Below, piece by piece: positions 35,827 through 46,245 of a stretch of 64,000 nucleotides of DNA. Made by a program: the position numbers and the translations under genes. The notes beneath the pieces are model-generated. The model was not told the DNA's origin. It saw only the letters and a program-made list of their open reading frames with translations, and searched no databases. Origin of the DNA: Trochalopteron elliotii (Eukaryota > Chordata > Aves > Passeriformes > Leiothrichidae); assembly GCA_024734555.1 (NCBI GenBank), contig JANPWX010000642.1:361958-425957 (forward strand), written 5' to 3'. Each line of letters opens with the position of its first letter. Within the stretch, counting starts at the first letter, position 1.

Positions 35827-36918
35827 AGCTGTTTTCTTTTTTTCTTTTTGATTTTCATCACAACTCCTTATACCATCAATATTCTTCATTTCTTTGGCAT
35901 ACCAGTTTCCTGGAATTTGCTACTCCATTTTTGACTCCTGAGTTTCGTATGCTTATACAATACTGTCACATTTTTCTGTGGAAAAAATCAATAGCCTTGT
36001 AAGGATTTTACATAAAACATCTAGATTTCTCAAGTGAAAGATGTTGTGATACAAATCCTTCTGGGCCTCATTCACACAGGCTCAGAAGCACTCAGAAATG
36101 TGAGGGCTGAATTAAAACCTTCAGAGAAACTAAAATATATAAATCCATGTAGACAGGAGATAGAAATGTAAGTTTAGTTTTAAATAAGTAGAGAATATTT
36201 TAAGTGCCTTAAGCAAATCAGAGACTGTATTAGTTAGTAAGAAAAAGCCCTAAAGCCTAGTTTAAAATTCAGTAGCATTACCTTTTACAAAGTTAACTAA
36301 GTCCTAGACATAACGAAAATATAATGTAGCATTGTTAGCCATCCTAGATGGAACAGATAGAACTATGTACATAGAATTTGTGTAAGAAATTGTGACCACT
36401 TTTGCACATCAGGCTTAGGTTTGGATAGGTCCAGCAAAACAGTAGTAGAATCGTGTTTGTACCTTATTGGGTAAAAATAGAATAAAAATGCACTGCTTTG
36501 AGAATGTGAGAGAGCACACAGATCATGGATGGACGCTGCTGTTGCTGCTGTTGCTGCTGATTATACACTGCTGCTGCTTCTGCTTGGGACTTGGGGACTC
36601 TATGCTAGAAGGCTTTCTGCATAATGGCACGAATTGTAACAACTCTGCCTTCATGAGACTGATTTAGCCATGCAATAAATGACTTTTGCAATTACCCACC
36701 TTCTTTAGTCTTCTATGAAGACTCCCTTCATCTCCACAAAAAGACAAATATTTTTTCAAGTATAGTAACAAGGACTTAACAAGAGCAAGTCCAACCCCAA
36801 GGACTCCTGGGGCTTTCAGTGAAGGGTAAACATGAGCTAAATTTATGAAGTTAAGTGTTTGTGTTCACAGACCTTACAGAAGGTTATGATGATCCTAATC
36901 TGCTTTATTTGGGACTGA
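35827..36918. other. Non-coding spacer between ERV-A and ERV-B
   Basis: No LTR could be delimited here, although an AATAAA (36676-36681) follows a GC-richer patch. A trinucleotide CTG/TTG run occupies 36534-36584. A 66-codon plus frame over it encodes a leucine-rich low-complexity stretch. Confidence 0.4.
36534..36584. repeat. Interrupted (CTG)n trinucleotide repeat
   Basis: About thirteen CTG or TTG triplets in two blocks separated by ATTATACA. Confidence 0.8.
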
Positions 36919-37206
36919 ATGCATGGGTTTGAATATGATTTCCCATCCCGTTGTCACAGCAGAGCTTACCAAAACCCAGGTTTAGTGGTTAATGTCTGCT
37001 TTGCTCAAGGTTCATTAGGTGACAGTACAGTAATAGTAAAGTGCACTGTGGGTTACCCATGGACTTCCCAGGGAAGCCAGTTTCTTGGACAACTGCTCCT
37101 TGTGGAGTTAGAAAACCCTCCCAGAACACAGCCAGAGCAACGGCCAGAGTCTGGTTCATTCCCTCATCTGGGAAATCCTAATCTCAGTCTTGGGATAGCA
37201 CATTAA
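36919..37206 (+). pseudogene. Possible retroviral dUTPase/protease-region relic
   Basis: A 95-codon frame includes NPGLVVNV early, then VIVKCTVGYPW, and a GSQFLGQLLLVELENP segment. The last part resembles the end of the dUTPase domain that betaretroviruses encode before protease (pattern G-x-IAQLLL-x-P). It lies just upstream of the ERV-B target site, so it would come from an older element into which ERV-B inserted. The similarity is short and judged by eye. It may be chance. Confidence 0.3.
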
Positions 37207-37218
37207 GAAGTGGATTTT

Positions 37219-37563
37219 TGTGGGATATGGGGTTGTAATTGTTAAAGTTATTCAAGATTTTGTTTACCAGAAAGCCTAGTAGGAGGGCACAGCTGCAGGC
37301 TTGACAACTGAAGGTTGGTTGTGTGGTGAGAGGCAGTTATGAGGAGGGGCGCATGAACAGCATGTGAGTGGGAGGCTGATTGGGTTATAAGGCACGTGGA
37401 CAGCAGGCTCCAGCCGATCCAGCCAATGGGTGCCCTTCGTCTGTTGAATTTTGGTTATGTCCAGTGAAAACAGAAAGTATAAAAGGGGAGTGTTTTCTAT
37501 AATAAAGTGATTTCCTTTGCATGTACAAGGGATTCCATGTGTCTTTGTTCCACCATTGCTACA
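37219..37563 (+). mobile_element. ERV-B 5' LTR
   Basis: Runs from TGTGGGATATGGGG to CCACCATTGCTACA. It has a CCAAT box in CAGCCAATGGG, a TATA box at 37478-37484 and the poly(A) signal AATAAA at 37501-37506, then a 57-bp downstream tail. The short TATA-to-AATAAA distance matches the 3' copy. Confidence 0.92.
37420..37506 (+). promoter_or_regulatory. ERV-B LTR core promoter
   Basis: The CCAAT box (AGCCAATGGG), TATAAAA (37478-37484) and AATAAA (37501-37506) are correctly ordered and still intact. The 3' LTR keeps the same set (TATA 43702-43708, AATAAA 43725-43730), so both could in principle start transcription. Confidence 0.6.
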
Positions 37564-37567
37564 AATC

Positions 37568-37585
37568 ACTTGCCTGAACTGGGAC
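37568..37585 (+). other. ERV-B primer-binding site, tRNA-Lys-like (degenerate)
   Basis: ACTTGCCTGAACTGGGAC lies four bases after the LTR. It shares 12 of 18 positions with the tRNA-Lys primer site of betaretroviruses (TGGCGCCCGAACAGGGAC), including GAAC and GGGAC. The mismatches cluster at the start. Confidence 0.5.
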
Positions 37586-37751
37586 ATATAAAGTCGTACA
37601 ATATAGGTACCACTCCAGTAGCAACTCCCATTGCGTCAAGGAATCGGCTGGGAAGAGGATCTGGGGAGGGATCTGGGAAGAGTTCAGGAAAGAACTCAAG
37701 GAATTCAAGTGCGCATCCCATCTAGAAGGTGGGTAACTAGTGGAAGCAAAT

Positions 37752-38091
37752 ATGGGAGGTGGAAAATCCCTGGAATAGTCACTTGGACCAGGTAAAGCAG
37801 TTCCTGCATTACCAATATATTAATATGGCTGATGTGAAACTGAGCACCCTGCTGTACTGGGTGTCTAGTCACGTGAAAGATTTTCCCTTTAATGAACTCC
37901 TTCTGTTGGAAGCTTGGCAAGCGGTGTGGCAGAGACTTTTTAATACTGCTAGGGATGGTGATGCTGAAGCCTATGGGCATCTCACCACATGGGGGACAAT
38001 AATGGTGGCCATGAGAGAAAGTCACACAAACGGTGGCCATTTTGTACCTTCATACCCCAAGCCCTCAGCGCCACCAGAAATCCAAAATTAA
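37752..38091 (+). pseudogene. ERV-B gag relic, matrix-like domain
   Basis: An ATG at 37752 starts MGGGKSLE and then meets a stop. A glycine after Met is typical of myristoylated Gag. The conserved-looking protein continues in another frame, open as a 110-codon stretch to 38091, with LDQVKQFLHYQ, STLLYWVSSHVKDFPFNE and LLEAWQAVWQRLF, which resembles the helical matrix domain of betaretroviral Gag. Thus a frameshift separates the start from the domain. Downstream the proline-rich PSYPKPSAPPEIQ segment ends at a stop. Confidence 0.65.
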
Positions 38092-39204
38092 CTCATGCCC
38101 TGCAGGATTGCCTTACCCTGATGAAAATCCCTCCATGGTTGCTACTTTCAGTGTGAAATTCCCACTCCACAAGATGGGGGCTCGCCTCCATCCCAAAATG
38201 GTAGAGCCCGGCACCATGGAGGCAGCCCACCAAAACAGCCCAAAATACTGTAATCCAGCTGTCCCACCAAGCGGGCACTTCACTTGCCAGCCGGAATGTT
38301 GCTTGTGGCCATCAGGTTCCTGCTCGCCATAGCTGCAGGCAGGTGGAGTTCACTAGCCAGAGAGCAGGAGAGCCCTCCAGGTAGCTGCTTCGTGTGCGCC
38401 TTTACTGCCACTGGACACTGCAGGCACAGGCTGTCTGCTGCCTTTGGTGCCCACCACCCCTGGTGCCCACCACAGCTGAACATGAGTGAGGGGTGGCAGT
38501 GGCTCCCAACACCAGTCCTGCCACAGCTCTGGATGCGAGCGGGGCGATAGGAGCAATCCCGCCTGCCATGCTGGCAGTTTTAATGCCAGCAGCATGGCTG
38601 TCGCTGGATGGCCCAGGCAGAGTGGCAGGGATGCTCCCAGCATGGGAGCAGCTGAGCTGCAGCAATCATGGGGCAGCCCAGGCAGAGCGGCAGGAATGGT
38701 GGGTGAGCTGAGCGCTGACGGGGCATGGGAGATCTTCCAACTCCAAAAATCCAAGGAAAAATCCTGGCACCTCAGGAACGCCCGGCAGCACCCCAGGATA
38801 AAGTGAGGGGGATCAAAGAGCAGCAAGAGGGGAACAGGTCATGGGCAGCACCCGGCACAGATTACAGTGGGCAATTCATTACACGAAGCGTGGGAAGGGG
38901 CCACGAAGCTCTTCAGGGACAGCCCCTGCCTGTGTCTGGGGCTGACCCTTTCATATGGCCCAGTTTTGTCTTTCTGCCCATGCTGGGGAGTGCCTGGGCT
39001 CCCCCACCCTTCCCTAGTGTGGGAGGGGCCATGCCACTGCTAGAAAAGTCAAAAAGTCAACCATGCAGCCCTTACACCAAGCCCCGGTGTTGCTGCTGGC
39101 TCTGGCTGCCAGGACCTCGTGCCTCTGCCTTGCCTCCTCAGAGGACCCAACCGCGAATGGCCACACATCAACTTCCCTGCTGGAATTTGCTGTGATGTCC
39201 CACC
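38092..39204 (+). other. ERV-B GC-rich gag-position sequence, unassigned
   Basis: This part should encode the rest of Gag. Several frames of 60-157 codons exist on both strands, but I see no capsid major-homology motif. The sequence is GC-rich with repeated GGCAGGAATG and CCAGGCAGAG words. It ends at the target site (TAGAG) of the nested LTR. Confidence 0.45.
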
Positions 39205-39209
39205 TAGAG

Positions 39210-39820
39210 TGAGATGAATAAGCATTACCAGAAAAATGATCGAAATTGTGGTTGTTTGATGTTCCATGTTGATGTTCAGTGTTCTATGTTGTTGTGTTCC
39301 AGGTTATCAGCTCAATGTTCTGTGTTAACAGTTCAGTGTTCCCTGTGACCGCCTGTTCTGTTTCCCTTTCCATGGGGTCACTGTCAGACCCTGCTGCTCC
39401 CCAAAATGGCGACCGGAAGTACATGCAAATTAGCTGCTGGTAAAACACCATCCTGACAAAGAAATCCCGAGAGACAATGAGCCAATGTTTGAAACAGAAA
39501 ACCATGGGGAACATGTTACAGTCAGGAGAAAGGGGCATCGTTCCCCAGCTTCGCCCTTCTCACCATGACCAGCATAGAACTGGTGCAGAGTGACACCTCT
39601 GGACTTTCAAGCCGACTAGGACTTTTGGGTATATCCCGGGAGGGCGGAAGTCCCAGCTTGGCCTACATTGCACTTTCGTGGGAAGAGCTGCACACCTCCT
39701 CTTCCGAGTCGCCTCAGGGAGCAGCGGTGGCATGCACGCAACCCGTCAGGCCCCCACCCTAAGCTGATCCTAATAAAGGCTTTAAAAAGGAGCAAAATCT
39801 CCTGCGCCCTGTTTTTGTCA
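39210..39820 (+). mobile_element. Solo LTR nested in ERV-B, 611 bp, plus orientation
   Basis: Begins TGAGATGAATAAGC and ends CTGTTTTTGTCA, bracketed by a perfect 5-bp duplication TAGAG (39205-39209 and 39821-39825). A poly(A) signal AATAAA at 39772-39777 lies 43 bp from the 3' end and sets the plus orientation. It belongs to a family different from ERV-B and has no internal retroviral sequence. It must be younger than ERV-B because it interrupts it. The 5' portion has a repeated GTTCAGTGTTC/TGTTCTATGTTG theme. Confidence 0.85.
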
Positions 39821-39825
39821 TAGAG

Positions 39826-40155
39826 GCCATGAATTCTCACGAGCAAACCAGCCTAGATGCTGCAGAGCAGAATCTTGCCCTGGCTTTCAGCATACTGCTC
39901 TAGGGTCAAGCTTTGTCAGCAAGGAGAATGAGGAGTTCAAGATTTGCAGCCCAACAATACTTCTTGGAAGATGAGGGAGAGATCAATGACTCCAGCTTAG
40001 AGTTGAGACCAGCAATAGATTATCTCTTTCCTGCTTCATCTCCTGCTGCTTGCTTCCGGGTTTCAGACACGCGGGCAGGAGAATGTTTTAACTGTAATTC
40101 CATTGCGATTGTTCTAAATTGGCACATGCTTGTTACAGGTATAATTTTTTTCTAA
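39826..40155 (+). pseudogene. ERV-B gag relic, nucleocapsid stub
   Basis: The 80-codon frame from 39913 contains QQYFLEDEGEINDSSLEL and then AGECFNCNS. The C-x2-C pair (codons at 40084 and 40093) is the first half of a retroviral CCHC zinc knuckle, which binds genomic RNA. The histidine and last cysteine are not in this frame. The region directly upstream is consistent with the end of capsid, but no motif confirms it. Confidence 0.5.
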
Positions 40156-42411
40156 TTTTCATTACTTTAAGTCATACCCAATATTATGTCACTTTTTTGC
40201 TGCTTTTGCTTTTTATGAGCAGTGCCCAAGCATTAATCAAGAAGAACTTAAAAGGTTTTTTTCCCATTTATATATTGGAGTAAATTCCTTTTACTAGGGT
40301 GAATTCCTTTTACTGGAGGAGTTGCCTAATTTTTTAAAAGCGTATTGTAACCATTTTTTGTTTGCAGAGTTAAGACTCCCACACAGGTTTACCTTGAAGG
40401 GAACAATTCTGCAGAAAGGGTTGTGTTCAAGCTGCTTAGTGTTCTAAATAATCATTTATCTCCAATTTGTGTTTATGATGCTTCATGGTATTTTCACATT
40501 TTGCAAATTTTGTCAAATATGCATTTTGGTGCCTATAGTATTGTGTCTCATAGTTATACAAACTTTCATTTAAAGATTGTGCAGCCCCTTACACAAAATA
40601 CATGGAGTCATAGACCCCAGAGTTCCCTTGTGTAGTCTTTGCAAGTTTGGAGTAGAAGGCTAAGAAGGATAGCAATTTTGGATGCCCAGGGGAATGGTAT
40701 TATGGATGGTATTATGGATGGTGGGCGGTATTTAAAAACTAAGTAGTGATTAGATCAACATTGCATTCCACTGAAAAGACTACCTAATAACTACCATGTT
40801 ATTAATGACGTCTTCAGTGCACTTAATTCCTACTGGAGTGTGGAGAAGAAACCCCCACCTGCATTCACCAGAAGCTAAAATTGCCCTTGCACATTGTGCT
40901 CAAGCCCTCAGAACAAGAATAGCTTTCTGTGACAAAACGCCCTTTTCTATCTAGAAGCATATTTGGTTTCTTCTTTCCCCCCAAATTATATTAGGAGCCA
41001 CAAGACTGAGAATAAAGCCACCTCTTAAAATCAGCACATTTACAAAATATGCTCCTTCATTCTGATAGTTAATGTATGTACTTGAACACCCACACTGCAT
41101 CCTTTTTATAAATTATCAGATCTAGCTAGGTATGGAGAATATTTTTGTTGCCTCTAGTTAACAGACACCATGCTCTTCAGTCTTTATAAAAGTCATTTAA
41201 TTCACAATTGATACAGAAAGAAATCAGAAACATGTTGTAAGATTCTATGCCTTTGCAGTACTCGTAAGAATCCTGTAGCTGTTCTCAAATACAATTATGC
41301 TGATATCACTGTGATAACAGGTGTGGTACCAATTATTTTTCATCTCACAACTTCTAATACAAATGAAGGGACTTTAGTTCCTTTCTGAAAAAAGCTGTTG
41401 TGTTAAAAGGGTTAAGGGCTTCTTTTCATGCAAATGAAGTTTTTTTCCAGTGTATTGGCAACACTGATGTTACCCATGTCCCAGAGTTTGATAGTTTAAA
41501 ATGTGTTCATGCATTTTTACACCTATTCTCATTTTCTAATGGCAATTATATTTTTCTGAAATTTGACTTGTGACCCTGCAAATATGTTTTAAGGGTCTTG
41601 TTAAATTTACTTCAAAGGTATTTCAAACAGCAAAATTTGCAGTGACATATTGCATTTCATTTCAATGGTGCTTGCTAGTTTCTTTTGTACATAACTTCTA
41701 AGATACTCATTTCCTTGAAATATGATTTAATTTATACAGAAGAATGTAAAGTGCTAATTTGACAATCTTAAGTACTGCAGCATTTAAATACCAGATTATG
41801 ACCTGTAAAACCTGAGACAGAGATGCTTCCTTTGATAGTTTTGAATCGGTTTATTTGTGACAAAAAGTAAATTATACTTTCAAAGGAGTTGCATATATAT
41901 GTTATTTATGTATAGTTATATATATATATTTACAAGTTATGTATAATACCATTGCTTATGTGGCTAAGCATAGATAACAAAGCCAGCTGTTTTATAAGTT
42001 ATTACTGAAAGATTCCTTTTAAGGATATGATAGAGAAGCCTTCCCAGTCTAGGTCTTAGCTCTGGCCAGGCTATGGCCTTGACTGGCAAGGGAAAGTATG
42101 CTATCAAACCCAGGTGTTTCTGTACTAAAAAAGAAAGCAAGTCACTTTGACTAGCTAATTTGGCTTTGCAGAAGCTGGACCATTTTCCTTTGAGACAGAC
42201 ATGGGACCCTTATCCAGAGAAGGCTCTGTTGCCGACCGCCCAGGCCCTGGCGGGGGTCTTCTGGGTGCCGCAACCTTCCTGGTGAGTCGCCCTGAGAAGG
42301 ACGGCTTAATCCCAGGGGCACAGGCACTGCGGCCCAGTGATTAGCTCTTTTGTGACAGGTTGCCTAGGCAACCTAGCCTGCCAGTTCTCTAGGCTCACAC
42401 TGCCGATACAG
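40156..42411 (+). other. ERV-B AT-rich interior, unassigned
   Basis: Protease and reverse transcriptase should lie here, but no frame over 70 codons and no catalytic motif is visible. The sequence is AT-rich for its first 2 kb (TA runs near 41900-41932) and GC-rich from about 42230. A direct repeat GGTATTATGGAT occurs at about 40696-40722. Confidence 0.45.
42358..42373. promoter_or_regulatory. Perfect 16-bp palindrome matching an RFX X-box
   Basis: GGTTGCCTAGGCAACC is its own reverse complement and contains GTTGCC-TA-GGCAAC, the form of the X-box bound by vertebrate RFX factors. It lies about 40 bp outside the nested minus-strand LTR. Binding is inferred from the motif. Confidence 0.6.
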
Positions 42412-42787
42412 TGTCTACTAGGCGGGGCTCCTCCCAGGCGGCACAGGAGAGAATACAGGAGTCAGGATGTCCTCTGGGAATAAAGTCCTCTTTATTCCCA
42501 GGAACCAACGACTTTGAAGACCTCGAAGCTCCTGCGAGCCGAGGTTATATGCACATAAAAGGGGGCGGGGTTTACCAAAACCACCAATAGGGACAAGGAT
42601 TGAAAAACTGACCAAACGGGGGAAGGATCCAAAATGGACCAATTAGGGGAGAGAACTTGGACCAGTCAGGGGGGAGGACTAGGGAGTACTACAACAACCA
42701 ACCACAGACTGAACTGTTTGCATATTATTAGGGGCTCAGGTGGCTTGGTAGCTAACCTGCTCACACTGAGCAACCGGGGGGCGGGCA
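42412..42787 (-). mobile_element. LTR nested in ERV-B, minus orientation, ends tentative
   Basis: On minus a TATA-like CATATAACC, then GGGAATAAAGAGG (poly(A) signal on plus at about 42488-42493 as TTTATT) and a 3' end GCCTAGTAGACA form a U3-R-U5 order. A 4-bp direct repeat ACAG (42408-42411 and 42788-42791) fits class I duplications but is short enough to be chance, so the right end is uncertain. It interrupts the presumed pol region of ERV-B. Confidence 0.55.
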
Positions 42788-42998
42788 ACAGCATTAGGGA
42801 CCAGCTGCCCTCCATGGAAGTGCTGGGAGTGCTGCTCCTTCTGTGTTGCCCTCAGGGGTCTCCACATGGCTCTCCAAGTCTTCATTATGAAAAGAAGGCT
42901 CCTTGGCAGACCCTGGGTGATAGCAAAGCATATAGGAGGTTGTAAGTTTCAACTTGTCAATTTAATTCAAAATTAAATTATGTTCCTCTTAAGTTATT

Positions 42999-43330
42999 AT
43001 CACTCACACCAGAGAGAAGACCCATGATGCTATCCAGCATTGGCTTACCTGTTTTACCACTCTAGGCATTCCCAACACCATCAACACAGAAAATGGACCT
43101 GCCTACCCCTCAGAGCGAGTCCATAACATCTTGCAGCAATGGGATATGTCTCACAGTATGGGCATTCTCCACTCTCCCTCAGGGCAAGCTATTGTAAAAA
43201 CAAAAAAGAGGGAGAGTTGGGGTGCCCACATGGCAAACTAGCTAAAAGCCCTATATGTCCTCAATTTTTAAATTGGGATGAGATTGGACACACTGCACGT
43301 GAGAGACAGTGGGTTCCATCACAGTGTGAG
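42999..43330 (+). pseudogene. ERV-B integrase relic (end of pol)
   Basis: One frame reads HTREKTHDAIQHW, then LGIPNTINTENGPAYPS and HSPSGQAIVK, followed by stops at 43239 and 43269 and a later ALYVLNF. This is the catalytic core and C-terminal part of a betaretrovirus-like integrase, which joins viral DNA to host DNA. Two positions of the DDE active site are changed: the aspartate expected in the T-D-N-G motif is glutamate (codon 43089-43091), and the glutamate expected after AIV is lysine (codon 43197-43199). With two in-frame stops the relic cannot be functional. Sequence upstream of 42999 is not recognisable. A 64-codon frame in another phase (43139-43333) is a shadow. Confidence 0.85.
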
Positions 43331-43430
43331 TGACCTTTTGTCACAGCATCCTGATGGTAGTTGCTATGTTATAGGCACATTTTACAGTTTTTGAAAAGTT
43401 GTTATGGTCATTATTGTTGACACTGTTATT

Positions 43431-43448
43431 AAAAAAAGAGGGGGGAGA
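43431..43448 (+). other. ERV-B polypurine tract
   Basis: AAAAAAAGAGGGGGGAGA lies directly before the 3' LTR, as required for plus-strand priming. Confidence 0.9.
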
Positions 43449-43787
43449 TGTGGGATACGGGGTAGTAATTGTTATTCAAGATTTTGTTTACCAGAAAGCC
43501 CAGTAGGAGGGCACAGCTGCAGGCTTGACAATTGAAGGTTGGTTGTGTGGTGAGAGGCAGTTATGGGGAGGGGTGCATGAACAGCATGTGAGTGGGAGGC
43601 TGATTGCGTTATAAGACACGTGGACAGCAGGCACCAGCTGATCCAGCCAATGGGTGCCCTTCGTCTGTTGAATTTTGGTTATGTCCGGTGAAAACAAAAA
43701 GTATAAAAGGGGAGTGTTTTCTATAATAAAGTGATTTCCTTTGCACGTACAAGGGACTCCATGTGCCTTTGTTCTACGATTGCTACA
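43449..43787 (+). mobile_element. ERV-B 3' LTR
   Basis: Same landmarks as the 5' LTR with a 6-bp deletion near its start (TTGTTATTCAAG instead of TTGTTAAAGTTATTCAAG) and scattered substitutions. Ends CTACGATTGCTACA. Confidence 0.92.
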
Positions 43788-43793
43788 GATTTG

Positions 43794-46209
43794 AGTTTGG
43801 ACCTTCAGAGGATACAACTGCACTGACTAGTGCAGAGAGGCCAGAGGTCCTCCTGGATAATTCCCTAATTCCAGGCTACTGCTCCCTGTCACAATGCAAA
43901 GATTGTGTGCATGATCCATGGCATATAAGACACACAAAAAGCAATTCCTGGGTGTGCCTGGTGAAAAAACCTTGAGTCTGCAGCCACCATTAATGGTGAC
44001 AGGCACCACATGGAGGTGCCCAGGGCAGTCCCCACAAAGGTCATTCATAAAGCACATTCCAACTCATTGCTTTGCCTTTGAGCACAAATTCAATTACTTC
44101 TGTTTTGCAAGTCAGGATCTTCAGCAGCACACAGCAGAAAGCAAAACATACTTCGGTGACAGTTCCTTGACTGTAGGCAGATCTGATTAATGAGGCAGGG
44201 CTGGAATTAACTTTTTTCTTCATGTCAAGAAAATTTCCCGAGTTGTGCAAAATTCCCCTTCTGATGCTGTTCATTCCCATTTAACTCCTGCCAAGCACGC
44301 TGAAAGCTAACACACTTCTCAAGTTGCACCAGCCAGCCATCCGTGTCTTATTATCCCTGCGAATATAATGAGATATGATTTGATATTAATGGCTGCAGAT
44401 TTATCTCTTTAGGTTGGAAATGCAACTCTCGCTGCAGTTCCAAGTAACTGAAAACATACCCAGAGACTTCAGCTGATGGAAATCAGAGGAATGTGGATAT
44501 CTTAAAGACAGCTTCATAACTATAAACATGACATTTAAAAATGTTTAGTGCTTGGATTAATACTGGAAGCACTGCTTCTTCCTCCTAGCAATGTTCCTCA
44601 CACACACAGCCACAAAGAATTAAACCAGCTATCAGTATAAGTAACTGGTTAAAAAAATAAAAGTCTACTCAAAATTAGGCAAACTCTTTCCAAGAACATT
44701 TAAATTACTATCAGTGTTTAAAGATTCCAAGGCCAGTTAGTGACATTCTGTGCTTTTCCCTGCTCCATGGACAGTCCTGGCTATGCAGCGTCACATTACT
44801 GGACTACTGCACAATCAGAATTGTGAATGCCAATACTCACAACCTGTTATAACAAAATTAAATATGTTTTTCCTGAATTGGATCCTACTGATTTTCTTCC
44901 CTATTTTGAAATTATTTAAGAAGAGCAAATGTGTCTTTCATCTATCTTTAGATTATTTCTCTTGACTGAACCTCCCAGGCCTAGGTATATTCAATTAATA
45001 CACTCACACCTCATTCCTGCTTTTCCCTCAAAGATATTAACTTCCCGTTCCAAGTGATGCTCTCAGTTAAGAGCTCAGGTCGTCAGCAGTACCCAAGCCA
45101 AGACAAATTAAAAACCCAAATCTGTTAATGCAGTAATAACTGCTCCCAAAGTAATTTAATTATGTTAAAACCTGCTCAACCAGAACACCTGAAGGACTGT
45201 GTTACCAAGGTATTTCCCAAACAGTATTAGATTTGTATATTTTAAAAATATATACATTTCCCACAGGAACATACCCCTGCTGGAGTTCGGGTGTCAAGGG
45301 AGGAGTTCTGAAAACACTTTTGGATTTCAACACTACTAGAAATACTAAGAGTATAACAAGAAACTCCTTTATCTTTTTCTAGCTGGAAATTCTTATTTCC
45401 CCTATGCAGCTTCAATGAGCCATTGGGAAAGGAAAAAGAAAAAGCATTTCCTTAAAATTCTATTAAATATATCTGGTTGTTATATGCTGAAATGCATCAT
45501 TATAATAATGGACTTTTTCTTTGAGCCATATGGAAAAGTGAATTGGAAACCTACTCAAAGATTAGTATTTTATTCATTAAGGTAATAAGTTGCATTTTTT
45601 CATCTAATTTTTTTAAAAACTGCTTACAAATCTTCCCCTAACGTACTGAAAATTATTTTTATAAGCTTAATACAGACTTATGTTAAAGTTTGCATTAACA
45701 GAGCCAACAAATAATGTGTTTTCCCTTGGAAAATGTTGCTACAATAAGTGTGCTTTATCAATAATATATCACAAGAACTCCACTGTGTCTTGATTTGAAT
45801 TCTAAAACTCATTCATTATTGACCAGAGCTGTGAGAAAAAAGAAATATTATATTTGAAGCTGCATATGGCTGCATTTAAACAAAATTTTAGATTTCTACA
45901 TATTCAAATTAAATTGTTCATTGTTCAATGCATTGCAGTATTTTGAAGAGCAGGTCAGAATTCTTGACTTCAGAAATTCAATGTCTTAAATATCAGGGAG
46001 CATAAATAATAATAATAAAAAAATAACCTGTACAATCTATGATTTTTATACTTCAATGAACAACCTGCAATTCAAACCAGATAAATTATTTATATATTAG
46101 AAATCGCATTTAATTTTTGTTTCTTCTTTTTTGGGACAAGAGGGGTGAAAAAAATCTTTTTCTGTAGCACAAAACATTAAAAGTACCTGCTGATTTTGCA
46201 TATGGCTAT

Positions 46210-46245
<36 letters not shown>

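Larger units (their letters stand above)
37219..43787 (+). mobile_element. ERV-B: class II endogenous retrovirus, degraded, plus strand
   Basis: A 6.57-kb element with LTRs of 345 and 339 bp. The flanks are GATTTT (37213-37218) and GATTTG (43788-43793), a 6-bp duplication with one mismatch. A tRNA-Lys-like primer site follows the 5' LTR, and a polypurine tract ending GAGGGGGGAGA precedes the 3' LTR. Inside in order are a broken matrix-like gag frame, GC-rich sequence, a nested LTR, a zinc-knuckle stub, about 2.8 kb of AT-rich sequence that contains another nested LTR, and an integrase relic. From the last integrase-like codons to the polypurine tract there is only about 120 bp, so no env is present. 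The two LTRs differ by a 6-bp indel and roughly fifteen substitutions, so the insertion is older than ERV-A. It is class II/betaretrovirus-like by primer site, duplication length and Gag/integrase resemblance. Confidence 0.9.

Noticed and set aside
36060..36745. A possible LTR with AATAAA at 36676-36681 upstream of ERV-B
   Set aside because: I found no convincing ends, target duplication or TATA box, so it is not called.
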